54,460 nt of DNA from an uncultured Alphaproteobacteria bacterium. GTDB lineage: Bacteria; Pseudomonadota; Alphaproteobacteria; CAAHEQ01; UBA3637. Positions 1 to 8,368 of the stretch are shown here, piece by piece. The notes under the pieces are model-generated. The model saw nothing but the letters and a program-made list of their open reading frames with translations. It was not told the origin of the DNA and ran no database searches. The stretch's first letter is position 1. Every line of letters starts with the position of its first letter. The DNA is taken from NCBI GenBank assembly GCA_949282845.1, contig CASDQF010000014.1:1-54460 (forward strand), in the 5' to 3' direction. Position numbers and translations under genes: made by a program.

Positions 1-628
1 GATCCCCGTCTTCTCCGCATCCCGGCAAATCATAGTTCGCTTTACAACGACCCTGATAACATTCTTGACACTTATTGTTACAGTCCGCATTCGTCTCACA
101 GGCCTTCTCAAAATAAAAACTCATCATCGTGCTTTCCGTCGAAACATCCTTATACGCTTCACATAGCTCTGAATGTCCTGCTGTATATAATATCTTCTCC
201 GTCCCTATCCGTATCTCATCTATGTCCGTCGGTTCCATCTGTAAAATTAAACTACATATCCGTCTCGGAATAGACGGCGCTTCTACCTTGTACACATACC
301 CAAATTCATCCGTCTTTAACGTCTTCATCGTATAACCCATAGAAGACAACTCATCTTGTAAATCCGGAAACTTAAACCCATATCCCGTCGGTCGTATCTG
401 ATAATACTCATCTATCATCGGCACATTCGAGGCACGTAACATCACATCGTGGATTGTCTCGTTCGCTTTATACTTGTTCATCGCATATGTAAATCCAAAC
501 AATGCCGCTATGCTCAATACACCTACAATAACCAGCACCCCCAGCATCTCTATCATGCTGCGACCTGATTGAGAAAAAAGCGAAAATTGTGCTCGAAGAA
601 AAGAAAGGGATTTGCTTATACGAAACAT
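1..628 (-). CDS. Prepilin-like protein with cysteine-bearing C-terminal part (3' end outside window)
   Basis: The reading frame starts at an ATG ending at 628, after a GGAG ribosome site, and stays open to the left edge, giving 209 codons; the C-terminus is missing. After a 22-residue leader the protein has G|RSMIEML, matching a type IV prepilin cleavage site (Gly before the cut, Glu at +5), followed by a hydrophobic helix. The next ~120 residues resemble the N-terminal domain of the protein at 22321-24789, and a cysteine cluster (CNKCQEC) starts just before the edge. The leader is much longer than the 6 residues of that paralog. The coding sequence uses many ATA, CGG, ACG and GAG codons, unlike the neighbours. 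Role is unknown; export and assembly as a pseudopilin is inferred from the motif only. Confidence 0.8.
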   Translation of the reverse strand, partial: MFRISKSLSFLRAQFSLFSQSGRSMIEMLGVLVIVGVLSIAALFGFTYAMNKYKANETIHDVMLRASNVPMIDEYYQIRPTGYGFKFPDLQDELSSMGYTMKTLKTDEFGYVYKVEAPSIPRRICSLILQMEPTDIDEIRIGTEKILYTAGHSELCEAYKDVSTESTMMSFYFEKACETNADCNNKCQECYQGRCKANYDLPGCGEDGD

Positions 629-709
629 CTATATCTCCTTATTTTATTGGTAAAATAATCATACCTTATTCATAGTTGATTTGTCTAGATATTTTTTTAG
701 ATAAATATT

Positions 710-1984
710 TTATTGAGAAGAGAACAAATCACCTTGTGTGGAAGGGGAAGATTTTTTCTTTTGATGATTTGGCGTAACAATAACGCGTCCATCTTTAAAT
801 GTTAATGAGAGTTGTGATTTTTTTTGAGCTTCATTTGCCGAGGTTACCAATCGTCCGGTATTATCTGCTACTAAGGCAAAGCCTTTATCTAAAGTTCGTT
901 CATAGCTGTTGGCTTCTAACAATCTGGCGGCTAAATCAAATCGGTCTTTTTGTTTCTCAAAAAGGGTTTTCCAAGCTTGCGAAAGCCGCTCTGTTTTGTC
1001 ATCTAAACGCTGCGCATACATTAAAGTTAAATCTGTTAAATTGGGTAAACCTCGAACCAATCCCTCTATTTTCATATTCTTCTCAATTAATAATCGCCTC
1101 AAGGCATCTATCAGGCGATTTTTTGTACCATCAAGGGCTGTTTTTATGTCAGCGCGGACAGGGACAGCTTTTTCTGCAGCACCTGTGGGTGTCGGGGCTC
1201 TTAAATCCGAAGCATAATCAATTAAAGTGGTGTCTGTTTCGTGTCCGACGGCTGAGATAAGAGGAATTTGACTATCTGCTGCGGCGCGAACAACGATTTC
1301 TTCATTAAAAGGCCATAAATCTTCTAAACTGCCGCCTCCTCTTGCGACGATTAGAACGTCTGGTCGAGGAATGTGTCCTGAGGCCGTTTCTATTCCTTCC
1401 AGAGGAATAGCATTAAATCCTTGAATTGCTTTTGCAATTTGTTGAGCTGCACCTTCTCCTTGGACTAAGACAGGCCACAAGTAAACTTGACGGCCAAATC
1501 TGTCACGGATGCGATGCATAATATCTCGGATAACGGCGCCGGTTGGAGAAGTTACAACACCAATGACTTCAGGCAAAAAAGGGATTTTCTTTTTGCGAGA
1601 AGCGTCAAAAAGTCCTTCTGAGGCTAACTTGCGACGTCTTTCTTCCAAGAGCTTTAATAAAGCACCTTCTCCGGCAGCTTCAGCGGTTTGCACAATCATT
1701 TGGTAATTCGATCGACCGGGATAAGTTGATAGATGTCCCGTGCAAACAACCTCCAATCCATCTGTTAAAGCGCGGCTGGTTTCAACAGAGCATCCGCGCC
1801 AACAAATCGCATTTAAGACAGATTGCTCATCTTTTAAAGAAAAATAAATATGTCCTGAAGCAGCTCTTTTCACACCGGAAACTTCTCCTTTAACGCGCAC
1901 ATGCTCAAAAGCTGTTTCAACGACATCTTTTAAGGTGGTCGAAATTTGTGTGACGGTGAGTAAGGGTGCTTCTGGGAGCATCAT
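710..1984 (-). CDS. xseA: Exodeoxyribonuclease VII large subunit
   Basis: The 424-residue protein has the family architecture: an N-terminal OB-fold (about residues 8-105, with VRVKGEVSGVKRAASGHIYFSLKD split over the usual strands), then the catalytic domain with GVVTSPTGAVIRDI and the RGGGSLEDLWPFNEE motif, and a coiled-coil C-terminal half. Exo VII degrades single-stranded DNA in both directions and works as a complex with XseB, which is not encoded nearby. The ATG overlaps the tadA stop by 4 nt (ATGA), so the two genes are probably translationally coupled. Length is normal for the family. Confidence 0.95.
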   Translation of the reverse strand: MMLPEAPLLTVTQISTTLKDVVETAFEHVRVKGEVSGVKRAASGHIYFSLKDEQSVLNAICWRGCSVETSRALTDGLEVVCTGHLSTYPGRSNYQMIVQTAEAAGEGALLKLLEERRRKLASEGLFDASRKKKIPFLPEVIGVVTSPTGAVIRDIMHRIRDRFGRQVYLWPVLVQGEGAAQQIAKAIQGFNAIPLEGIETASGHIPRPDVLIVARGGGSLEDLWPFNEEIVVRAAADSQIPLISAVGHETDTTLIDYASDLRAPTPTGAAEKAVPVRADIKTALDGTKNRLIDALRRLLIEKNMKIEGLVRGLPNLTDLTLMYAQRLDDKTERLSQAWKTLFEKQKDRFDLAARLLEANSYERTLDKGFALVADNTGRLVTSANEAQKKSQLSLTFKDGRVIVTPNHQKKKSSPSTQGDLFSSQ

Positions 1985-2436
1985 TTTTGACGTAAATCCT
2001 TATAAAAATCTTTCATGAGTTTTTGACATTCTTTTTCATGCAGACCACCGACAACTTCCGGTTTGTGGTGACATGTTGAACAATCATAAAGTCGAGGGCC
2101 ATGCTCGACGGCGCCTGATTTTGGGTCATAAGCACCGAAATAGACTTTATCCAGTTGAGCCCAAGAAATAGCGCAAGCGCACATAGCGCACGGTTCTAAG
2201 GTTGAGAAGATGGAAAAACCGGTCAGATTATATTTTTCTAATAATTTTCCGGCTTTTCGTACAGCAAGGACTTCAGCATGAGCCGTTGGGTCGTTTCCGG
2301 AGACGACTTCATTACGAGCACAAGTCAAAATTTCATCCGTTGTTGTGTTGAAAATAACGGCGCCAACAGGTGTTTCACCGGTTTGGAAAGCTTCTTTGGC
2401 CAGTGTTAAAGCAAGATTGACAATATCTTCGTTCAT
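1981..2436 (-). CDS. tadA: tRNA-specific adenosine deaminase family protein (TadA-like)
   Basis: A 151-residue cytidine-deaminase-fold enzyme. The zinc and proton-shuttle residues are visible as H53-A-E55 and P-C83-A-M-C86. TadA converts the wobble adenosine A34 of tRNA-Arg(ACG) to inosine. The TLEPCAMC motif and the downstream FGAYDPKSGA motif favour TadA over free-base deaminases. The usual AGA after PCxMC is ACA here, a small deviation. It lies head to head with rluB-rsmD, an order common in Alphaproteobacteria, and shares an ATGA overlap with xseA. Confidence 0.88.
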   Translation of the reverse strand: MNEDIVNLALTLAKEAFQTGETPVGAVIFNTTTDEILTCARNEVVSGNDPTAHAEVLAVRKAGKLLEKYNLTGFSIFSTLEPCAMCACAISWAQLDKVYFGAYDPKSGAVEHGPRLYDCSTCHHKPEVVGGLHEKECQKLMKDFYKDLRQK

Positions 2437-2481
2437 TTTTTACTTCCTTTCTAGTGGTCCTGGCAGTATACTAACATAATC

Positions 2482-3210
2482 ATGGAAAAAGGAAAAGAAC
2501 GAATCGCAAAAAGAATAGCTTCTGCAGGGTTATGTTCTCGTCGAGAAGCAGAGACCTGGATTTTAGCTGGTCGTGTTGTCGTTAACGGTCAAAAGTTGTT
2601 GACGCCCGCCTATTTGGTTAGCGATACAGATAAAATAGAGGTAGATGGTCATCCTTTGCCTCAGCCGCAAGAGGAGAGATTGTGGTGTTATCATAAACCA
2701 GCTGGATTAGTGACGACACATCATGATCCAAATGGACGTCCGACGGTCTTTGAACATCTTCCGAGACATCTGCCGAGAGTGATTTCTGTCGGACGCTTAG
2801 ATTTAAATTCAGAGGGTCTGTTATTGTTAACGACTTCCGGTGAGTTAGCTCGACAGCTGGAGCACCCAAAGCATGGTTGGAAACGGAAGTATCGTGTTCG
2901 TGTGCATGGAATGGTGACTGAGGACATCATTCGGCGTATTTCTAAAGGTGTGACGGTAAAAGGTGTAAAATATGCACCTGCTTTTGTGGAAATAGAGCCT
3001 CAACAAAGCGGTGGAAAAAATCAATGGATTACGATTACCTTAACAGAGGGGAAAAATCGGGAAATTCGGAAGATGATGGCTTCTTTCGGTTTGGAGGTCA
3101 GTCGTTTGATACGCGTTTCTTATGGACCATTTCAGTTAGGATCATTACCACAAGGAGCAACGCGTGAAATTCCTAAAAAAGTTATTAAAGAGCAATTATC
3201 ATGCGAATAG
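2482..3210 (+). CDS. rluB: 23S rRNA pseudouridine synthase, RluB/RsuA family
   Basis: The 242-residue protein begins with an S4 RNA-binding domain (about residues 6-65, ASAGLCSRREAE) followed by the RsuA-type synthase domain. Catalytic Asp107 lies in GRLDLNSEGLLLLT, and the NREIRKM motif is near the C-terminus. RluB-type enzymes isomerise a uridine in helix 89 of 23S rRNA; RsuA or RluE specificity cannot be excluded from sequence alone. It overlaps rsmD by 10 nt, so they form a ribosome-modification operon divergent from tadA. Confidence 0.88.
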   Translation: MEKGKERIAKRIASAGLCSRREAETWILAGRVVVNGQKLLTPAYLVSDTDKIEVDGHPLPQPQEERLWCYHKPAGLVTTHHDPNGRPTVFEHLPRHLPRVISVGRLDLNSEGLLLLTTSGELARQLEHPKHGWKRKYRVRVHGMVTEDIIRRISKGVTVKGVKYAPAFVEIEPQQSGGKNQWITITLTEGKNREIRKMMASFGLEVSRLIRVSYGPFQLGSLPQGATREIPKKVIKEQLSCE

Positions 3211-3755
3211 TCGGAGGAAATTTACGTGGTAAAAAGCTAATGGGGCCGCTTGACACTAAGACACGACCGACTTCTGATCGTGCTCGAGAAGCATTATTTA
3301 ATATTTTAAGCTCTTTTTTATTGAAAAAAGGACGTCTTTGGTCGGAAATTTCTTTCTTAGATGTATTTGCGGGGACGGGTGCCGTTGGCTTAGAGGCTTT
3401 ATCTCGAGGAGCTCGTAAGGTTTATTTGATTGAAAATCATTCCGAAGCTTTAAAAGTTATTCGACATAATATTGCCGGTTTAGATAAAATAATCGTTTTG
3501 GCGGTAAATGCGTTGCAGCCGGCTTTTACGACAGAACCGGTTGATGTGATTTTTATGGATGCACCGTATCGAGAAGAGCTGTGGGAAAAAGCGTTAACGT
3601 CTTTAGCTCAAAAAGGGTGGGTGAGTTCGAAAACTTTAATCGTTATTGAAATAGAAGATACAGAAGAAGGCCTTTTACCCTCTGGTTTCGTAAAGATAGA
3701 TGATCGGCAATATGGTCGCGGTCGTTTTTTGTTTTGTCAGATGAAAAAGAGATAG
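3201..3755 (+). CDS. rsmD: 16S rRNA (guanine-N2)-methyltransferase RsmD
   Basis: A 184-residue class I SAM methyltransferase. It starts with the family signature MRIVGGNLRGKKL and contains R-P-T-S-D-R-A-R-E-A-L, SAM motif I DVFAGTGAVGLEALSRGA (about 54-71), and motif IV at 120-123. RsmD methylates G966 of 16S rRNA. Motif IV reads DAPY instead of the canonical DPPY that contacts the target base. The gene overlaps rluB by 10 nt. Length is normal. Confidence 0.92.
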   Translation: MRIVGGNLRGKKLMGPLDTKTRPTSDRAREALFNILSSFLLKKGRLWSEISFLDVFAGTGAVGLEALSRGARKVYLIENHSEALKVIRHNIAGLDKIIVLAVNALQPAFTTEPVDVIFMDAPYREELWEKALTSLAQKGWVSSKTLIVIEIEDTEEGLLPSGFVKIDDRQYGRGRFLFCQMKKR

Positions 3756-3804
3756 TGCTTGCATTTTTTCTTTTTTAAGGCTAGGCTTTTCTTATGGAGG
3801 AGGA

Positions 3805-5037
3805 ATGGACGGTTTAAAAGGACGTTTTTCATCACTTTCTCAGGCAGCCCTGTCGGCTTTTGCCGGTCGTCCATCTGAATTGCAAGAGTCAGTGTCTTTG
3901 CCAGCTCCTTTTCGATTTGCGCAAGATATGTCAAATGCGGAGCAACGCACTTTTTTAAAATTATTAAATGATGGATTGCAAGATCCCGCGGCAAAAGAGG
4001 CTTTTCAATTTGTTGCTCATCGAGCCCGACAGGTTGTTTTAGGTTTTTCTCGAAACAATAAAACCTCTTTTTATGGAGCTCAAGCTGTGACGCCGGTCGT
4101 ACAAGATGATGGTTATTATGGTTTTTTTATTCAGGCTGGCGGTGAACGAGCTTATTTAGTTCAAAGTATTGCGCGCGAGCTCGTAAATTTTAAAATGGAT
4201 GTTAGCTTTTTACAAAAAAAGAATGATGCTCAAAAGATCAATGACGATGAAGTTAAAATAGCGGATATGACGCTTCATGTGCCTGTTTTGCGTCATGTTT
4301 TGGCATCGGATTCACGGCTGCGCGGTATTCGGCTTTTGACTGCAGAAGGAGTCGGTTTGGAGATACCTGAAGGAAGGGGGTTGTATCAAATAACATTACA
4401 TCGGTTAAATCAATCCAATATGCAAAAGGGGATACCGTGCCTGCGGTGGATGGTTAAGGATGAAAAAGATTCAGAAGCTCGTTTAATGACGCGTGCGGAT
4501 TTTGATAAAGTTGCGGATAAGTTGACAGAGGCGATGAGAATTTTAGATAAAAGCGGAGCTGTTCCCTTAACACAATATATGCAGGAAAAAGGCAATCGAA
4601 AAGGATTGGCTGCCATGAAGTCGGATGTTTTGTTAAAAGCGGGATTAACTTTTTTGTTTGATGAGACACGTCAATTTGCGCCGCTGTTGTGCTCTGTTCC
4701 TGTTATTCAAGGAACGCCGGCATCTTTGAAGGTGTCGCCACGGTTAATTCCGGCTGATGAGCGATTGGAAAGGCCGAAGCGCATAGTCGGGTATACTTTA
4801 GACGTGAACGGCGTGCCAATGCGCGGAGACGGAACACATGGTTTTGAAGTTCTTCGCGTGAAAGGGGTTTGGGCAGAAATGAATAAAGATGAGTTAGCGT
4901 TTTTTCATCATACGTTGTCTCGCTTAATACCTGCCGAAGAAAAGCAACAAGCTCCTGCTTTTTGGGCGGCTCTTGAAACAAAGTTGATGGGGAAAGCGGC
5001 GCCTCATGTCAGATTAGGCTCAGAACGATTTATTTAA
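3805..5037 (+). CDS. Hypothetical protein, 410 aa, unrecognised
   Basis: I do not recognise this protein. The ATG follows a strong GGAGGA ribosome site. There is no signal peptide or transmembrane segment, so it is probably cytoplasmic. Composition is mixed alpha/beta with charged stretches and no obvious nucleotide-binding or metal-binding motif. It follows rsmD by 49 bp and overlaps the convergent dehydrogenase gene by 8 bp. Base composition and codon use look like the neighbours, so it seems to be a resident gene rather than recent import. Confidence 0.75.
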   Translation: MDGLKGRFSSLSQAALSAFAGRPSELQESVSLPAPFRFAQDMSNAEQRTFLKLLNDGLQDPAAKEAFQFVAHRARQVVLGFSRNNKTSFYGAQAVTPVVQDDGYYGFFIQAGGERAYLVQSIARELVNFKMDVSFLQKKNDAQKINDDEVKIADMTLHVPVLRHVLASDSRLRGIRLLTAEGVGLEIPEGRGLYQITLHRLNQSNMQKGIPCLRWMVKDEKDSEARLMTRADFDKVADKLTEAMRILDKSGAVPLTQYMQEKGNRKGLAAMKSDVLLKAGLTFLFDETRQFAPLLCSVPVIQGTPASLKVSPRLIPADERLERPKRIVGYTLDVNGVPMRGDGTHGFEVLRVKGVWAEMNKDELAFFHHTLSRLIPAEEKQQAPAFWAALETKLMGKAAPHVRLGSERFI

Positions 5038-6049
5038 GAACATTATTTTCAATTCGACCGTTCATAAAAGCTTCTATATTGTCTAAGGTTGTCTTTAAAA
5101 TGCGGTGAACCGCATCAATGGAATTAAAAGCCACATGAGGTGTAATAATCGTTGTATCTAATTGCATCATTTTAAAATTGATGACGGAAACAATTAAAAA
5201 ATCATGATTTTGTGCATCTATTTCTGTTGAAATTTCACGATGTGTAATAATATCTTCATTTTCTAGCACATCTAATGCAGCTCCGCCGACTTGACCGGAT
5301 TTAAGTGCGTTATACAAAGCTTCTGTTTCGATTAAACTGCCTCGAGCCGTATTGACAATTAACACGCCTTTTTTCATTTGAGCAAAGGCGTTTTTGTCAA
5401 GTAAATGAAGGTTTTCAGCAGTAGCGGGGCAGTGTAAAGTGATAATGTCGGCCTTTTGATAGAGCTCTTCCAGTTCAACATAAGGAACACCGGCTTCTTT
5501 TAATTTGGGATTTGGAAAAGGGTCATAGGCTAATATCTTCATGCCGAAAGCGTTTGCCAGGCGAATAACGTGTCGACCAATAGCGCCGGTTCCGATAACG
5601 CCTAAAGTGCGTCCGAATAAATCAATGCCGATGTAATCATTCATGTGAACTTTGTTTGCTTTCATTTCGGATTTTGCTTTATAAATTTTGCGCGCAAGTC
5701 CAATCATCGTTCCCATTGTGAATTCTGCAACGGTAATTTCGCCATAATTTGGAACATTTTCCACAACAATTTGACGGTTGGTCGTGTAATCAAGGTCTAT
5801 ATGGTTAAAGCCTGTTGATCGAGTGGCAATGAGCTTTAAGTTTTTGAAGTGATCTAAGACGTTATTTTTGATGATGTCGGAATGTGGAAAAATGGAAATA
5901 ATTTCAGCATCAAAATTTTGTTCTAACGTCTCAACGGCAGGATTGTTAAGGTCAAAATCATATAAATGATACTCCACTCCGGACAAAGGATGTTCATTTA
6001 AATAGTTTCGCGTGATATCATCGACATCAAAAAATAAAATTTTAGACAT
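5030..6049 (-). CDS. D-lactate dehydrogenase-type 2-hydroxyacid dehydrogenase
   Basis: A 339-residue NAD-dependent D-isomer-specific 2-hydroxyacid dehydrogenase. The Rossmann motif GTGAIG is at 153-158, the substrate-binding/catalytic Arg in NTARGSL is R236, a Glu lies in DVLENED (about 263-265), and the catalytic His is H305 in TPHVAFNS. The TRSTGFNHIDLD stretch and the DYTT region are typical of the fermentative D-lactate dehydrogenase branch, which reduces pyruvate to D-lactate and regenerates NAD+. A related 2-hydroxyacid substrate is possible. It is encoded downstream of the HAD phosphatase gene on the same strand. Confidence 0.85.
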   Translation of the reverse strand: MSKILFFDVDDITRNYLNEHPLSGVEYHLYDFDLNNPAVETLEQNFDAEIISIFPHSDIIKNNVLDHFKNLKLIATRSTGFNHIDLDYTTNRQIVVENVPNYGEITVAEFTMGTMIGLARKIYKAKSEMKANKVHMNDYIGIDLFGRTLGVIGTGAIGRHVIRLANAFGMKILAYDPFPNPKLKEAGVPYVELEELYQKADIITLHCPATAENLHLLDKNAFAQMKKGVLIVNTARGSLIETEALYNALKSGQVGGAALDVLENEDIITHREISTEIDAQNHDFLIVSVINFKMMQLDTTIITPHVAFNSIDAVHRILKTTLDNIEAFMNGRIENNVLK

Positions 6050-6117
6050 GTTTCCCCCTCTTTAAAAGTTTTTTTAATAAGATGGGATATCTTGTGCCTC
6101 TTTGCAAGAGCAAAAGG

Positions 6118-6954
6118 CTATTTTTGAAGACGTAATAAAGTTTCTTCAGCTGCTAATTTGTCAATAACGGTCTTTAAGAAAAATTCCATTACCGAACCTT
6201 CACTGTAATCGGCAGGAGCAATAATATTTACGCGTTTATCTCGAATAAGACTCTTTGCCGTTTCATGGCTTGCGGGCTCTTCCGGTCTGTAAACAGCGGC
6301 TGAATATCCGCCGGAAGCTTGAACTAAACGCATGCAAGGAATATCTGTTGCTCCGTCACCGACATAAATCATCCGTCTGAAAGGCAAAGGCCTGCTTTCC
6401 ATCGGTAAAAAAGCATTGATACCAGCGTTATCATTGATGTCAAGACATCCTTTATTTATTCGAAATAAAAACTGTGTTTTCGTCGTGTAATTTAAAGCCA
6501 TGGCCGGCCATTGCGCAACACCGTTTGCGTCATACATGAATGAAGAAGCGTAAATACGATGAAATACATGAGCAATGCTTGTTCCTTCAATCATTTCTTT
6601 TAAGCCTGATGAAATAATATAATGTTCAACTTCAAACCCTTTTTGTTGACCATAGGTGTTTATTCTGTCAAACCAAGTCTCTACTCCTTTAAAAAGAGCG
6701 ACATGTCGACCATAATTTTGGAAATCGGAACGTGTAAAAGGAATATCTCGAATTTGGGATTCTTTAATCATAAGATACATATATGCTAAGACATCATCCA
6801 TGTCTTTTTGTTCCGCAAGCTCTTTTGATTTTTGCCAAAATTCTTTTGGGGAAATACCCAGCTTTTTCATAAAGTCATATTCTTGCATATTGCCGGGAGA
6901 AAGTGTTCCGTCAAAATCATAACATACGGCAATTTTTAGATTGAGTTCGGACAT
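6118..6954 (-). CDS. HAD-superfamily phosphatase, phosphoserine-phosphatase-like
   Basis: The 278-residue protein carries all four HAD motifs: D13-F-D15-G-T (nucleophile and acid/base Asp), the Ser of IISSG near 115-116, Lys159 in TTKTQF, and VGDGATDIPC with D200 and D204 (Mg2+ binding). The large insert between motifs I and II is a C1-type cap of mainly alpha-helical character. This fits a small-molecule phosphatase; the substrate cannot be read from sequence. The preceding gene (85-aa membrane protein) ends only 3 nt upstream of its start, so they are co-transcribed. Confidence 0.82.
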   Translation of the reverse strand: MSELNLKIAVCYDFDGTLSPGNMQEYDFMKKLGISPKEFWQKSKELAEQKDMDDVLAYMYLMIKESQIRDIPFTRSDFQNYGRHVALFKGVETWFDRINTYGQQKGFEVEHYIISSGLKEMIEGTSIAHVFHRIYASSFMYDANGVAQWPAMALNYTTKTQFLFRINKGCLDINDNAGINAFLPMESRPLPFRRMIYVGDGATDIPCMRLVQASGGYSAAVYRPEEPASHETAKSLIRDKRVNIIAPADYSEGSVMEFFLKTVIDKLAAEETLLRLQK

Positions 6955-6957
6955 GAT

Positions 6958-7215
6958 TTAAGAATCCAGTTCTTCATAATCTGCATCAATGATATTTTCA
7001 TCTGTCACTTTTCTACGATGATTGTTTTGCTTTGTTTGTGCAGATGTATGGAATAAATTTTCCCAATTTTTGCGAATTTGTTGAGCTCGAAACCAGGAGA
7101 CAATAAAGAAAAGCAATAAAAGAGGCAGTGCAATATACCAAGCAATGATTAGCAAAGCTAATAAACCAAGAAATACAAGAACAGGGGCTAACAAAGTTAT
7201 TAATTTTTGAAACAT
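6958..7215 (-). CDS. Small membrane protein, 85 aa
   Basis: One long hydrophobic region (about residues 8-41, probably two closely spaced helices) is followed by a basic stretch and an acidic tail ending in IIDADYEELDS. Such DADYEE-type tails are frequent on small alphaproteobacterial inner-membrane proteins, but no function is known to me. A ribosome site (AAGGAGAT) precedes the ATG. It is the first gene of a likely three-gene unit with the HAD phosphatase and the D-2-hydroxyacid dehydrogenase. Confidence 0.7.
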   Translation of the reverse strand: MFQKLITLLAPVLVFLGLLALLIIAWYIALPLLLLFFIVSWFRAQQIRKNWENLFHTSAQTKQNNHRRKVTDENIIDADYEELDS

Positions 7216-7284
7216 TCTATCTCCTTTTTATCTTTTAAGATAAGAAAAATATGTTCAAAAATCAAGAGCTAAGTAAAGAAAGGT

Positions 7285-7308
7285 ATAAGCCCCTGTTAAG
7301 GGGCTTAT
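7285..7308 (-). terminator. Rho-independent terminator
   Basis: A perfect 10-bp stem (ATAAGCCCCT / AGGGGCTTAT) closes a GTTA loop. T-rich tracts follow on both strands. It lies 11 bp past the stop of the glutaredoxin-like lipoprotein gene and isolates it from the 85-aa membrane protein gene. Confidence 0.75.
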
Positions 7309-7319
7309 TGAATTGTTTT

Positions 7320-7715
7320 TTACTTAAGAAACGATTTTAGTAGGTCGTCTAATTTTTTTTCTTCATCAGGAGACCATCCTAAAATATATTGCTGTCCAAC
7401 CACAATTAAAGGTGTTCCGAGTCGTTGTGTATTTAATTGTAAAGCGTCCACGGTTTCTAAAAAACGTTCCCATCCATCAGATGTTTCAATATCAATAAAA
7501 GAGACGGAGACATCAGGATACTGTGTTGATAAATAGGCAGCAGCGTGATTGCAATAAGGACACATATTTTTTGTAAAGAAAAGAACTTCAGGAGTTTGTT
7601 GCAGATCGACAGTTTCTGTTTGCTCTGATACAGCAAGATTTGTTTCATCATTTTTCTTCTCTTCACATGCTGTTATGAAGCCACAAATCAGTAAAAGGAC
7701 TAAAAGTTTTTTCAT
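7320..7715 (-). CDS. Glutaredoxin/thioredoxin-fold lipoprotein
   Basis: A 131-residue protein with a lipoprotein signal peptide; the lipobox FITAC puts the lipidated Cys at 17. The mature part has a redox motif C52-P-Y-C55 right after the first beta strand and a cis-proline segment RLGTPLIVVG (P102). This is the glutaredoxin-type arrangement, but lipid anchoring places it in the periplasm, where glutathione-linked or disulfide chemistry is possible. Its ATG is 9 bp after the stop of the upstream 186-aa gene, which indicates an operon. Confidence 0.82.
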   Translation of the reverse strand: MKKLLVLLLICGFITACEEKKNDETNLAVSEQTETVDLQQTPEVLFFTKNMCPYCNHAAAYLSTQYPDVSVSFIDIETSDGWERFLETVDALQLNTQRLGTPLIVVGQQYILGWSPDEEKKLDDLLKSFLK

Positions 7716-7724
7716 TTTTTCCTC

Positions 7725-8285
7725 CTATTCAATACAACAATCGACAGCTTTACGGACAAAACTTTTTATTTTGGTAAAAGCCCCTTCTTTTGCCGGAGCT
7801 TCGGCAGAGGAGGCTTTATCAATCGAGGTTGTTTTCGTTGGGATGCTTTTATCCTCAATCCATTTTATGTCTTTTGTGTCGATTAAATTCATGTTTAGCC
7901 CCCAAAAGAGACAATACAGTTCATAAGATTGATTAAATAAAGTGTATGCTTCTTCTGGATGTCCTAAGCTTTGTTGCTTTGTCCCAACTTCCATGAGCCT
8001 TTCAGCAGATGCCAGTAAATGTTTTGAAATACACCACACTTCACCTTCATAAGCCGGAATTACTTTTTGCATCAGGTTTTTGCGAAGCTCTCGAATATCT
8101 TGAACTAAGTCATAAAAATGGGTTTTTCCTGTCTTTGCTCCGGAAAAGACAAGATGCTCCTCAATGGAAATTAAATTCATAAGTGCAATCGTTAAATCTT
8201 GATCTGACGATAAATCCTTTGGATTTAATTTTTTTGTTGAATCTATTTTTTCAACATATTCTTTGACATTTTCAATTTTTTTCAT
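7725..8285 (-). CDS. Hypothetical helical protein, 186 aa
   Basis: I do not recognise the family. The protein is soluble and strongly alpha-helical. The central region (about 35-125) contains a block rich in aromatic residues and His/Cys: SIEEHLVFSGAKTGKTHFYD, then a helix with W-C, and a tail with adjacent cysteines (DCCIE). A ribosome site (AAGGAGG) and a good promoter at 8330-8358 precede it. The next gene, 9 bp downstream, is a periplasmic glutaredoxin-like lipoprotein, so the two are co-expressed, but no export signal is seen here. Confidence 0.7.
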   Translation of the reverse strand: MKKIENVKEYVEKIDSTKKLNPKDLSSDQDLTIALMNLISIEEHLVFSGAKTGKTHFYDLVQDIRELRKNLMQKVIPAYEGEVWCISKHLLASAERLMEVGTKQQSLGHPEEAYTLFNQSYELYCLFWGLNMNLIDTKDIKWIEDKSIPTKTTSIDKASSAEAPAKEGAFTKIKSFVRKAVDCCIE

Positions 8286-8329
8286 GTTTCCTCCTTTTAA
8301 AAGTTGTCATATATTGTTTTATATATATT

Positions 8330-8358
8330 ATGATAAAACTATATATAGAAAGTGTCAA
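8330..8358 (-). promoter_or_regulatory. Sigma70-type promoter of the 186-aa gene operon
   Basis: Read on the minus strand: TTGACA (8353-8358), a 17-bp spacer, then TATCAT (8330-8335). It lies 45 bp upstream of the start codon. Confidence 0.7.
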
Positions 8359-8368
8359 CAATTAAATT

